From: Bacteroides sp.
GTDB lineage: Bacteria > Bacteroidota > Bacteroidia > Bacteroidales > Bacteroidaceae
Direction: 5' to 3'
NCBI RefSeq assembly: GCF_029057325.1
Contig: NZ_JAICZW010000150.1
Location: 1-42,295, forward strand
Length of the DNA: 42,295 nucleotides
Below are positions 19,754 through 30,374 of the stretch, one piece after another (position 1 is the first letter of the stretch; every line of letters begins with the position of its first letter). Both the position numbers and the translations under genes were made by a program. The notes under the pieces were generated by a model. It worked only from the letters and a program-made list of their open reading frames with translations, had not been told where the DNA came from and made no database searches.

Positions 19754-19785
19754 TTTGCTTATGTTGTTCCGAATCAATATATTTA
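19754..19785 (+). promoter_or_regulatory. Promoter of hppA
   Basis: TTTG at 19754-19757, a 20-bp spacer and TATATTTA at 19778-19785 fit the Bacteroides promoter except for A in place of the last G. Initiation near 19792 leaves a short leader before 19818. Confidence 0.6.
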
Positions 19786-19817
19786 GGCATTCGTTCAACC
19801 TTTAAACGATTTCTACT

Positions 19818-22019
19818 ATGGCTCAAATCCTTTTCTGGCTGGTTCCGGCCGCTTCTGTTCTGGCACTTGGCTTTGCCTGGTATTTCTACCATGAGATGAT
19901 GAAAGAGAGTGAGGGTACTCCTCGAATGATTAAAATTGCCGCCGCCGTGCGCAAAGGGGCGATGTCCTACCTGCGCCAGCAATATAAGATTGTGGGGTGG
20001 GTGTTCTTGGGGCTTGCCGTGCTGTTCTCCGTGATGGCGTATGGCTTCGGCGTGCAAAATGCGTGGGTGCCTGTCGCTTTCCTGACGGGTGGCTTCTTTT
20101 CCGGACTTTCCGGCTTCTTGGGGATGAAAACCGCTACATACGCCTCGGCACGTACGGCGAATGCCGCCCGTGATTCGCTGAATGCGGGGTTGCGCATCGC
20201 TTTCCGCAGCGGGGCGGTGATGGGATTGGTGGTGGTAGGCCTGGGATTGCTCGACATCTCTTTCTGGTATCTGTTGCTGAACGCGGTGATACCGGAGGAT
20301 GCGATGACTCCCACCCATAAGCTTTGCATCATCACCACCACAATGCTGACTTTCGGTATGGGTGCTTCCACGCAGGCGCTGTTTGCCCGTGTGGGAGGAG
20401 GCATCTATACGAAGGCTGCCGATGTGGGTGCCGACCTGGTGGGCAAGGTAGAAGCGGGCATTCCCGAAGACGACCCGCGCAATCCTGCCACCATTGCCGA
20501 TAATGTGGGCGATAATGTGGGCGACGTTGCCGGTATGGGAGCCGATTTGTACGAAAGTTATTGCGGCTCCATCCTTGCCACAGCTGCCCTCGGTGCCGCT
20601 GCCTTTATCCATTCGGGGGATACGCTGATGCAGTTCAAGGCGGTCATCGCGCCGATGCTGATTGCCGCGGTGGGCATTGTTCTCTCCATCGTCGGCATCT
20701 TCTCCGTCCGCACAAAAGAAGATGCGAAGATGAAGGACTTGCTGAATTCGTTGGCTTTCGGTACCAACCTTAGCTCCGTATTGATAGTGATAGCCACCTT
20801 TTTCATCCTTTGGTTGCTGAAGATTGACAACTGGATGTGGATTTCCTGCTCCGTAGTGGTGGGGCTGGTGGTGGGCATCGTTATCGGGCGTTCCACGGAG
20901 TACTACACTTCGCAGTCCTATCGTCCTACGCAGCGGCTGAGCGAGAGTGGGAAGACCGGTCCCGCCACGGTTATCATCTCCGGCATCGGACTGGGGATGC
21001 TCTCCACCGCCGTTCCGGTGATTGCCGTGGTAGTGGGCATCATCGTTTCCTATCTTTTCGCCGCAGGTTTCGATTTCTCCAACGTGGGACTGGGGCTTTA
21101 CGGCATCGGCATCGCCGCCGTGGGCATGCTTTCCACCCTGGGCATTACGCTTGCTACGGACGCTTACGGACCGATTGCCGACAATGCGGGCGGAAACGCT
21201 GAGATGTCCGGTCTGGGCGAGGCGGTCCGCAAACGTACCGATGCGCTCGATTCGCTGGGCAATACCACCGCCGCTACGGGCAAGGGATTCGCCATCGGTT
21301 CCGCCGCCCTGACGGGACTTGCGCTGCTCGCTTCCTACATCGAGGAGATTCGTATCGGCTTGACCCGCATCGGTCTGACCGAACTGACTTCCGGTGGAGA
21401 GCATATATCCGTGCAGGATGCCACCTTCTTCGACTTCATGCACCATTATGACGTGACGCTGATGAATCCGAAAGTCCTTTCGGGCATGTTCCTTGGCAGC
21501 ATGATGGCTTTTCTGTTCTGTGGACTGACGATGAATGCGGTGGGACGTGCCGCCGCCCACATGGTGGACGAGGTGCGCCGTCAGTTCCGTGAAATCAAAG
21601 GCATCCTTACAGGGGATGCCGACCCCGATTACGAACGTTGTGTGGCCATCTCCACCAAGGGGGCGCAGCGCGAGATGGTGGTTCCGTCGCTGATAGCGAT
21701 TGTCGCGCCCATTGTCACAGGACTTGTCTTTGGGGTTCCCGGCGTGATGGGGTTGCTGATTGGCGGTCTGAGCAGCGGCTTCGTGCTTGCCATCTTTATG
21801 GCGAATGCCGGCGGCGCATGGGACAACGCCAAGAAGTATGTGGAAGAGGGAAACTTCGGCGGAAAGGGCAGCGAGGTGCATAAAGCCACCGTTGTGGGCG
21901 ATACCGTTGGCGACCCGTTCAAGGACACCTCCGGCCCGAGCCTGAACATCCTTATCAAGCTGATGAGTATGGTGGCGATTGTGATGGCGGGGCTGACCGT
22001 GGCGTGGAGCTTGTTCTAA
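19818..22019 (+). CDS. hppA: Ion-translocating membrane pyrophosphatase
   Basis: A 733-residue integral membrane enzyme, about 16 helices, that couples pyrophosphate hydrolysis to pumping H+ and/or Na+ out of the cytoplasm. The catalytic loop is intact ([20 protein letters not shown], then [20 protein letters not shown]), as are [11 protein letters not shown] and the C-terminal [19 protein letters not shown]. Ala485 in [10 protein letters not shown], where K+-independent enzymes have Lys, indicates the K+-dependent class. Bacteroides members of this class have been reported to move both Na+ and H+; the sequence alone does not tell me which ion is used here. It has its own promoter and faces the GH63-like gene tail to tail. 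Confidence 0.96.
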   Translation: MAQILFWLVPAASVLALGFAWYFYHEMMKESEGTPRMIKIAAAVRKGAMSYLRQQYKIVGWVFLGLAVLFSVMAYGFGVQNAWVPVAFLTGGFFSGLSGFLGMKTATYASARTANAARDSLNAGLRIAFRSGAVMGLVVVGLGLLDISFWYLLLNAVIPEDAMTPTHKLCIITTTMLTFGMGASTQALFARVGGGIYTKAADVGADLVGKVEAGIPEDDPRNPATIADNVGDNVGDVAGMGADLYESYCGSILATAALGAAAFIHSGDTLMQFKAVIAPMLIAAVGIVLSIVGIFSVRTKEDAKMKDLLNSLAFGTNLSSVLIVIATFFILWLLKIDNWMWISCSVVVGLVVGIVIGRSTEYYTSQSYRPTQRLSESGKTGPATVIISGIGLGMLSTAVPVIAVVVGIIVSYLFAAGFDFSNVGLGLYGIGIAAVGMLSTLGITLATDAYGPIADNAGGNAEMSGLGEAVRKRTDALDSLGNTTAATGKGFAIGSAALTGLALLASYIEEIRIGLTRIGLTELTSGGEHISVQDATFFDFMHHYDVTLMNPKVLSGMFLGSMMAFLFCGLTMNAVGRAAAHMVDEVRRQFREIKGILTGDADPDYERCVAISTKGAQREMVVPSLIAIVAPIVTGLVFGVPGVMGLLIGGLSSGFVLAIFMANAGGAWDNAKKYVEEGNFGGKGSEVHKATVVGDTVGDPFKDTSGPSLNILIKLMSMVAIVMAGLTVAWSLF

Positions 22020-22098
22020 CAAGGTCTTTATGTAAATATTCCTGATTTTTCTCCTCCAACGCTCCAAACGACGCTTTTTTCTTAATCTTTACAAAACA

Positions 22099-22126
22099 CC
22101 CCTCTCAGAAGTACTTCTGAGGGGGG
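22099..22126. terminator. Strong hairpin between convergent genes
   Basis: CTCAGAAGTACTTCTGAG at 22104-22121 is a perfect 18-bp palindrome, extended on both sides by C and G runs with one G-U pair. A T-rich run is lacking on the plus side, so a terminator role for either hppA or the facing gene is likely but not proven. Confidence 0.5.
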
Positions 22127-22135
22127 ATAGGGATA

Positions 22136-22223
22136 GTCGTTATCTGAGGTAGCCTCGGTCGTTATCTGAGACAGCCTCAGTCGTTATTTGAGGTAGCCTC
22201 AGTCGTTATCCGAGGCTACCACA
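22136..22223. repeat. Four 22-bp tandem units, GAGGTAGCCTC core
   Basis: Four consecutive units of exactly 22 bp begin at 22136, 22158, 22180 and 22202. Each starts GTCGTTAT and, except for the degenerate fourth, has a dyad core of the form TGAGG-TAG-CCTCA near its right side. Core centres fall at about 22151, 22173, 22195 and 22217. The array lies downstream of both flanking genes. Confidence 0.9.
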
Positions 22224-22275
22224 GATTTGCACGGGGATTTTAGACCTTGTTTTGTTGAGAAATTTCTTTCTTGCA

Positions 22276-24204
22276 TCACTTCCCGTAGTCATCATACATC
22301 ATCAGTAGATGTGAAGAGCTCCAACTGAAGTGGGGCGCTTTCAGGCGTTCGCCGGTGTGCGTGCCGTAGTTCTCGTGGATGGGAGCACCCTCTTGCAGTC
22401 CGTTCAGGCGGTCGAATACTTGCAGCGTATATTCATCGGCAAGTTTATGGTAACCGTAGTTGCGTAGGCCGCGGATGGCGAAGTAGGTCTGGTCCAGCCA
22501 GATGGGGCCACGCCAGTAGCCGCGCGGGTTGTACTTCGGATTGTCGGCGGCAATGGTGGGGAAGGGGATGTAGGTGGAGAACTTCGCCGTGTCCTGAAGC
22601 ATCGGCAGCATGGCGTCCACCTGCTGTTGCGTGGCGATTTGCGTCCAAAGCGGGGTGTATGCCTCGCAGCCCGGCTCACGGATGAACGAACCGTCCTTCA
22701 GGCGGCGGTCGAAGAAGAAATTCATCTCCTTGTCGAAGAAGTAGTCGGCCACTTGAGCGCTGTAGTCGGGTGCCTCGAACGGGAGGTCCAGCAGTCCGGC
22801 AAACTTCTTCAGCAGCTTGCATTCTAGGGCGAGGTAGGCGTTGAGGTCCACACTTTCTTGGTCGGTGCTCCAGGCATCTTCGTACCCTTCGTTTTTCAGC
22901 ATCACGGCGTCGTCGAAGCGGATGGCGTTGTCCATGCCGCTTTCCCAGGCGGCAGCTTCCAGCGTTCCGTCGGTGGAGCCGTATTCGCATATACCGTTGT
23001 GGTTGTGGTCGCGCTTTTCGTACCACCACTTATAATAAGAGAGCAGTTGGGGGTACATTTCGGCTACAAAGGCGGTGTCGTTGGTATGCGTGAAGATTTC
23101 GTCCACCGCCCAGCATACCAAAGGCGGCTTGCTGTCGCGGGCGTTGTTCTCCGACGGGTCGGTATAGATGCAGTCGATAATCATGCCGTCCGGCAGTTGG
23201 TAGTCGAACATGGCGCGGATGTTGTTCTTGGCAAGTTCGGGGTCGAATTTGGCGGTGCCTGCACTGAAGCGCCAGCTGTCCCATGCCCAGAAGCCGACAA
23301 AGTAGCCCACAGCATGGCTGGGCACGATACCCTCGTGGAGCAGTCCGCCCCGGTGTGTGCGCCAGTTGGAGATGAGGGTGGTGACAGCTTTTACGGCGAT
23401 ACGGTCATACTCCGGTTTCATGTCATTACGCAGAATCTTCGAGAGGTAGCCTTCCCACCGTTCGGAGTTGGCTTGCAGTGCGGGAGCGGGATTGTTGAGC
23501 ATCTCCGGCAGGGCGGGCAAGCCTGCTGTCATCTCCTTTTCGGAGGTGAAGAAGGAGATGGCCACGTTGACGGTCTCGCGAGGGGAACGGATGAGGGCGG
23601 TATAGTTATTGCCGTTCAGTGTCGGTGCCACGCCGGGAGCGAAGGTCATCGCCACACATTCACCCGAGGGATGGCGGGCTATGACCGAATTCTGTTCTAT
23701 ATTGACTGTCACGTCTTTGCCCCAACGGCTGCCTGTCAGTAGCAGGTCTTCTGCTGTATCGGCCTTGATGCGCAGCAGGGCGGTGGAAGCGCTGATGAAG
23801 TTCAGCCGTTGCACGATGCTTCCGTTGTCGGAATGTGCTGACAGATAGAGCTCGCCGGGATAATAGCAGGTGGAGTCGGGAACAAAAACGCCTTGCGCGT
23901 CACTGGCGAAGCTGACCACCGCCGCCGACTGCGCCATCCATTGGCGGCGGAACATGTCCAGACTGAACGGTCCGCAGAAGCCGTTGACCCATTGCTCTTT
24001 TTCGGGCAGCGTGAAGCCCATCCACGAACCCGCATCCGTGAACCAGCCGTAGCAGCGGTGCAGGGTGTCGGGGGTATAGGCGATGTCCAGTATGTTGGCG
24101 AAGTCATAACGGCGCTCCGCCTTGTTCTTCGTGCCGGGGGTGCAGGCGGTAAAGCCGGCGGCCAGCAGTGCGAAGAGGAAAAAGGAATGAAGTTTGGTTT
24201 TCAT
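22276..24204 (-). CDS. GH63/MGH1-like exo-glycosidase, lipoprotein
   Basis: A 642-residue exported enzyme with an (alpha/alpha)6-barrel catalytic domain, probably an alpha-glucosidase related to E. coli YgjK (GH63). The lipoprotein signal ends at Cys21; I chose the Met at 24204 because the 17 residues before it come from the spacer repeat. An N-terminal beta-sandwich-like half (about 30-245) precedes the barrel. Key segments: FWAWDSWRFSAG (305-316), WESGMDN with candidate acid Asp425, and HENYGTHTG with candidate base Glu611. Plain trehalase (GH37) is a less likely alternative. It is the last gene of the minus-strand sugar region and follows the beta-galactosidase, which suggests both act on one glycan. 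Fold and clan are fairly sure; the exact linkage is not. Confidence 0.8.
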   Translation of the reverse strand: MKTKLHSFFLFALLAAGFTACTPGTKNKAERRYDFANILDIAYTPDTLHRCYGWFTDAGSWMGFTLPEKEQWVNGFCGPFSLDMFRRQWMAQSAAVVSFASDAQGVFVPDSTCYYPGELYLSAHSDNGSIVQRLNFISASTALLRIKADTAEDLLLTGSRWGKDVTVNIEQNSVIARHPSGECVAMTFAPGVAPTLNGNNYTALIRSPRETVNVAISFFTSEKEMTAGLPALPEMLNNPAPALQANSERWEGYLSKILRNDMKPEYDRIAVKAVTTLISNWRTHRGGLLHEGIVPSHAVGYFVGFWAWDSWRFSAGTAKFDPELAKNNIRAMFDYQLPDGMIIDCIYTDPSENNARDSKPPLVCWAVDEIFTHTNDTAFVAEMYPQLLSYYKWWYEKRDHNHNGICEYGSTDGTLEAAAWESGMDNAIRFDDAVMLKNEGYEDAWSTDQESVDLNAYLALECKLLKKFAGLLDLPFEAPDYSAQVADYFFDKEMNFFFDRRLKDGSFIREPGCEAYTPLWTQIATQQQVDAMLPMLQDTAKFSTYIPFPTIAADNPKYNPRGYWRGPIWLDQTYFAIRGLRNYGYHKLADEYTLQVFDRLNGLQEGAPIHENYGTHTGERLKAPHFSWSSSHLLMMYDDYGK

Positions 24205-24233
24205 TTCAGGTTTATGATTTATGATGGATGATG

Positions 24234-24329
24234 GAACACAGAGGCACAGAGACACGGAGAAGATTCTTTCTCTTTCTTATCTCCTTACTCTCTCTAAAAA
24301 TATTCTCTGTGTCTCCGTGCCTCTGTGTT

Positions 24330-24330
<1 letters not shown>
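24234..24330. repeat. Spacer inverted repeat of CACAGAG words, copy 1
   Basis: The arm at 24234-24260 (begins GAACACAGAGGCACAGAG) pairs at all but two positions with the arm at 24304-24330 (ends GCCTCTGTGTTC) around a 43-nt pyrimidine-rich loop. It fills the gap between the beta-galactosidase stop and the glucosidase start. A related pair of arms lies on the other side of the beta-galactosidase gene. Confidence 0.85.
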
Positions 24331-27473
<3,143 letters not shown>

Positions 27474-27478
27474 TTAAT

Positions 27479-27622
27479 GGAACACAGAGGCACGAAGAAA
27501 CGGAGGATATTTTTTTGAGGGATTGAGGAGATAAAAGAGAGAGAAGCCTTCCTTATAAACTCTCCGTTATCTCTCTATTCCCTCTTTCAGTTTTTTCTCC
27601 GTGCCTTTGTGTCTCCGTGTTC
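27479..27622. repeat. Spacer inverted repeat of CACAGAG words, copy 2
   Basis: GGAACACAGAGGCACGAAGA (27479-27498) and the following bases face CTCCGTGCCTTTGTGTCTCC (27597-27616) and the next six bases, with several mismatches. The 85-90 nt loop is purine-rich then pyrimidine-rich. It is the same word family as 24234-24330, at the other end of the beta-galactosidase gene. Confidence 0.78.
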
Positions 27623-27630
27623 TTTAATAA

Positions 27631-28593
27631 TTACAGCGAACAGAACAGCGTCACCAGCCACGGCACACTGAAGTCCACGATGAACCCGTGGAAGATGGAG
27701 ACCACCACGAACTGCTGTCCGGCGGTGCGCGTGATGACGGGCAGTGTGGTGTCCATCGTGGTGGCACCTCCGGCAGAGATGGGAGCCAGGTTACCGAACC
27801 AGCGCACCAGCAACGGGGCGGCCAGCAGGGTCAGAATCTCACGGCTGATGTTGGCCAGCAGGGCGATGGTGCCCAACTCCGCTCCCCGGTATTCGGTGAT
27901 GAAGATGCTGGAGAGCGAATAGTAGCCGAAGCCCGATCCGATGGCGAGGCAGTCGGCCAGCGAGCGGTGCGTCAGCAGCAGGCTGATGAGCGCCGAGCCT
28001 GTCAGCGTGCCTGTGATGGTCATTACGGGCAGAAGGACCAGCCGCGGGTTCAGCGAACGGAAGCTCTTCAATGTCTGCGGGTCACTGCCTACGCTCACTC
28101 CCACGCTGAACATCAACGCGGCCAGTGCGTAGAAGCTGACATCAGTCTGCGCGATGTCGAAAGGCAGCACGCGGCTCAGCCCGAACACCGTGCCGAGGGC
28201 GAAGAAGCCCACGATGATGAGGCTTCCCTTCAGGGCGTGCAGCCCCTCGGGTCTTTCCCCCGACCCCTCCCCCGTAGGTAGGGGAGCAGAGCAACATCCA
28301 CTTTCCCCCCTCCCTACGGGGGAGGGGTCGGGGGAGAGGCTCAGTTTCCGCCACAACGCCCAGGCGGCGATGACGCTGCCCAGCGTTCCGCCCAAGGTAA
28401 GAAGCAGTGCCTCCAGCCCGATGGTGTGCAGTCCGCTGATGATGTTGTCGTTGCTTCCCACCTCGATGCCGAGGATGAAGAGCAATACCCAGATGAGCAG
28501 GGTGATGAGTGCCTGAATCCGGCTCAGGTCTTTGTTCCGTAAGAAGTAGCCCGCCAGCATGCCGGTGAGCATCAGTCCGATGATAGTAAACAT
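27631..28593 (-). CDS. LysO-family lysine exporter-like protein with inserted element
   Basis: A 320-residue inner-membrane protein of the LysO (YbjE, DUF340) family; the E. coli member exports L-lysine. Residues 1-83 form the N-terminal part (MFTIIGLMLTGMLAGYFLRN through WALWRK) and residues 120-320 the C-terminal part (SLIIVGFFALGTVFG; GSGFGYYSLSS; TEYRGAELG; APISAGGATTMDTTLP). Between them, residues about 84-118 are Pro/Gly/Ser-rich (SPDPSPVGRG, PLPTGEGSGER) and are encoded by a palindromic DNA element. They do not look like family sequence. As I recall, many Bacteroides carry the two parts as adjacent genes, the second beginning MKGSLII; here that position reads LKGSLII in one continuous frame. 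It sits oddly between susD and the beta-galactosidase. Confidence 0.85.
   Translation of the reverse strand: MFTIIGLMLTGMLAGYFLRNKDLSRIQALITLLIWVLLFILGIEVGSNDNIISGLHTIGLEALLLTLGGTLGSVIAAWALWRKLSLSPDPSPVGRGESGCCSAPLPTGEGSGERPEGLHALKGSLIIVGFFALGTVFGLSRVLPFDIAQTDVSFYALAALMFSVGVSVGSDPQTLKSFRSLNPRLVLLPVMTITGTLTGSALISLLLTHRSLADCLAIGSGFGYYSLSSIFITEYRGAELGTIALLANISREILTLLAAPLLVRWFGNLAPISAGGATTMDTTLPVITRTAGQQFVVVSIFHGFIVDFSVPWLVTLFCSL
28243..28341. repeat. Palindromic element inside the lysO-like gene
   Basis: CCCCGACCCCTCCCCCGTAG at 28257-28276 and its near-perfect complement CTACGGGGGAGGGGTCGGGG at 28314-28333 flank a roughly 37-bp centre. The element keeps the reading frame. Because it is an inverted repeat, the opposite strand also encodes SPDPSPVGRG and LPTGEGSGER in an open frame. 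Confidence 0.9.
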
Positions 28594-28617
28594 GGTTGGT
28601 TCGCTTTATTTTGTAGG

Positions 28618-28625
28618 CAAAGATA
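28618..28625 (-). promoter_or_regulatory. -7 box for the lysO-like gene
   Basis: On the minus strand TATCTTTG is an exact TAnnTTTG box, 25 bp before the start codon. A TTG lies upstream but nearer than the usual 19-bp spacing. If real, it means lysO and the genes after it can be transcribed independently of susCD. Confidence 0.55.
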
Positions 28626-28641
28626 AGGCTTTCTATGTAAA

Positions 28642-28675
28642 CAAGGCGGCACTGCGGGATGCAAATGCCGCCTTG
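28642..28675 (-). terminator. Hairpin after susD
   Basis: CAAGGCGGC (28642-28650) pairs perfectly with GCCGCCTTG (28667-28675) across a 16-nt loop, 30 bp beyond the susD stop on the minus strand. It is followed by TTTACAT, a weak U run, so termination may be partial. Confidence 0.55.
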
Positions 28676-28704
28676 TGGCATTAGGTATTAGATAAACAGA
28701 TTGG

Positions 28705-30348
28705 TTATTCTTCCGGTTGGGCCAGGTCATTCAAGGCAGGGTTGGCATTGATTTCCCACAACGGGATGGGGAAGAAATCGTGCGTACCCTTCACGTAGCC
28801 ACGGTTTCCTACCGCTTCGCTCAGTTTGCCCCAACGGCGCAGGTCGTACCAGCGATAGCTTTCCAGCGGGAACTCGATGATACGTTCATGCTCAATCTGA
28901 GCTTGTACTTCGGCTTGTGTGGTGCCGGTCATGGCAGGCATGTTTCCGTGTTTTGCACGAACCTCGTTAATCAACGGGATGGCTTGTTCGGGATATCCCT
29001 GCTTGTTCAGCACTTCAGCCTTCATCAGCATGACGTTGGCATAGCGCATCAAAGGAATGTTGAATGTGCAACGGCCGTCCAGCTCATCTGTGGTTTCCAC
29101 AGTGAAGCGGCGGAAATTGGGGCGGTCATATACATCTTTTACACCTCCGTGAGATTCCAGATATTCGTATGTACTTTCTCCTGCCGGAATTTTGATAACA
29201 TTGCCGTTTGCATCTACATACTCTTTGTTGATATTTTGTCTCCAACTCCAGAAAATCTCATTGTAAGTATATTCGCCATAGAGCAATTCTCCATTCTCTG
29301 CATCGTTGAAGTAATCGTCTTTGAAATAAATGGTATTGTAAAGACGTTGGTCGTACAGACCGTCGGAAGCCTTTCTACCCTCTTTCTTGAACTCGTCCAT
29401 CAGGCGTGTGTTAGGCAGAATCTCGTCCCAACCACCCATTTCGGAACAAGCTATGAACTGGTGTATCCAAGAGTAGTAGCGTGCACCGTTGTCGGTATTG
29501 TTGGAGTATTGCAATTCGAAGATTGATTCGGCGCAATTCTTGTTCTTACCGTTAAACATCTGAATCAGTTTCTCGCCACTTACCAGCTCGTAGCCGGTTA
29601 CGGCGTTCAAGGCTGTCAAGGCGTTGGCCAAGTAAGTGCTCTCCTGCGCCGGCTCTTCGTAGGCACGGGTCAGGTAAGCAAAACCTAAGTAAGCGTTGGC
29701 GGCACCGGAAGTGGCACGGCCAAGCTCGCTGCCGGGACGGGTAGCGGGAAGTGCGGCACCCAGTTTCAATTCATCGATGACGAAGTCCCAGCAGGTGACG
29801 CGGTCGCTCAAAGGCTTGTTCAGATCGGCTGCGTTAGAGAGATAATTGTTGCGAATGATGATTTTCTCCCAGTTCAACACCAGCATCAGGTGATAGTAGC
29901 CGCGCAGGAAGTGTGCTTCGGCGATAATCTCTGAACGCTTGGCTTCGGAGATGTTTCCTTCGGGAATCTGCGGAGCATATTCCAATACCTGATTGGCAAA
30001 GTTGATGCCACGGTAAAGATCCTGATAGTAATAAGAGAATTGTGTGTTACCGTTGGTGTAGGTAAACTTATAGATATCTGTCCAAGTCTGGTAGTTGGTG
30101 GCATCGTAACCAAAGTCGTAGAGGTCGGTGCGGAACTCTTCTACCGGCCATCTTACCTCACTGGTAGCGTAGCTGTCGCCGTGATAGAGTTGGGCGTATG
30201 CCGATGCCAGAGTGGCTTCAGCGTCTTTTTGGTCTCTCCAGAAGTTGCCGGTAGTCAACTGGTCGGGAGAGGAAACGGTTAAGAAATCGTCGCAGGAAGC
30301 GAAAGACATCGTGAGGCATAGACCTGCCAAGTATATAAATTTCTTCAT
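28705..30348 (-). CDS. SusD/RagB-like surface lipoprotein
   Basis: A 547-residue glycan-binding lipoprotein, partner of the SusC-like receptor that precedes it by 26 bp. The signal MKKFIYLAGLCLTMSFASC gives a lipidated Cys19. Family marks include FLTVSSPDQLTTGNFW near the mature N-terminus, helical repeats, RYANVMLMKAEVLNKQG, and HERIIEFPLESYRWYDLRRWG near the C-terminus. Together with susC, the upstream regulator and the glycosidases downstream, it marks a polysaccharide utilization locus. Confidence 0.95.
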   Translation of the reverse strand: MKKFIYLAGLCLTMSFASCDDFLTVSSPDQLTTGNFWRDQKDAEATLASAYAQLYHGDSYATSEVRWPVEEFRTDLYDFGYDATNYQTWTDIYKFTYTNGNTQFSYYYQDLYRGINFANQVLEYAPQIPEGNISEAKRSEIIAEAHFLRGYYHLMLVLNWEKIIIRNNYLSNAADLNKPLSDRVTCWDFVIDELKLGAALPATRPGSELGRATSGAANAYLGFAYLTRAYEEPAQESTYLANALTALNAVTGYELVSGEKLIQMFNGKNKNCAESIFELQYSNNTDNGARYYSWIHQFIACSEMGGWDEILPNTRLMDEFKKEGRKASDGLYDQRLYNTIYFKDDYFNDAENGELLYGEYTYNEIFWSWRQNINKEYVDANGNVIKIPAGESTYEYLESHGGVKDVYDRPNFRRFTVETTDELDGRCTFNIPLMRYANVMLMKAEVLNKQGYPEQAIPLINEVRAKHGNMPAMTGTTQAEVQAQIEHERIIEFPLESYRWYDLRRWGKLSEAVGNRGYVKGTHDFFPIPLWEINANPALNDLAQPEE

Positions 30349-30374
30349 ATCTGTTTCGTTTTATGTTTAAGTAT

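Larger units (their letters stand above)
22020..22275. other. Convergent intergenic region with palindrome and array
   Basis: Between the hppA stop and the stop of the minus-strand glucosidase lie a near-perfect hairpin (22099-22126) and a tandem array of four 22-bp units (22136-22223). No gene is seen. Confidence 0.6.

Noticed and set aside
19701-22067. A 788-codon open frame antisense to hppA
   Set aside because: It mirrors the hppA codons, is His/Gly-rich with no recognisable domain, and hppA on the other strand shows complete catalytic motifs and a promoter.
22136-22223. A CRISPR array
   Set aside because: Units are contiguous 22-bp repeats with no spacers, and no cas genes are present.
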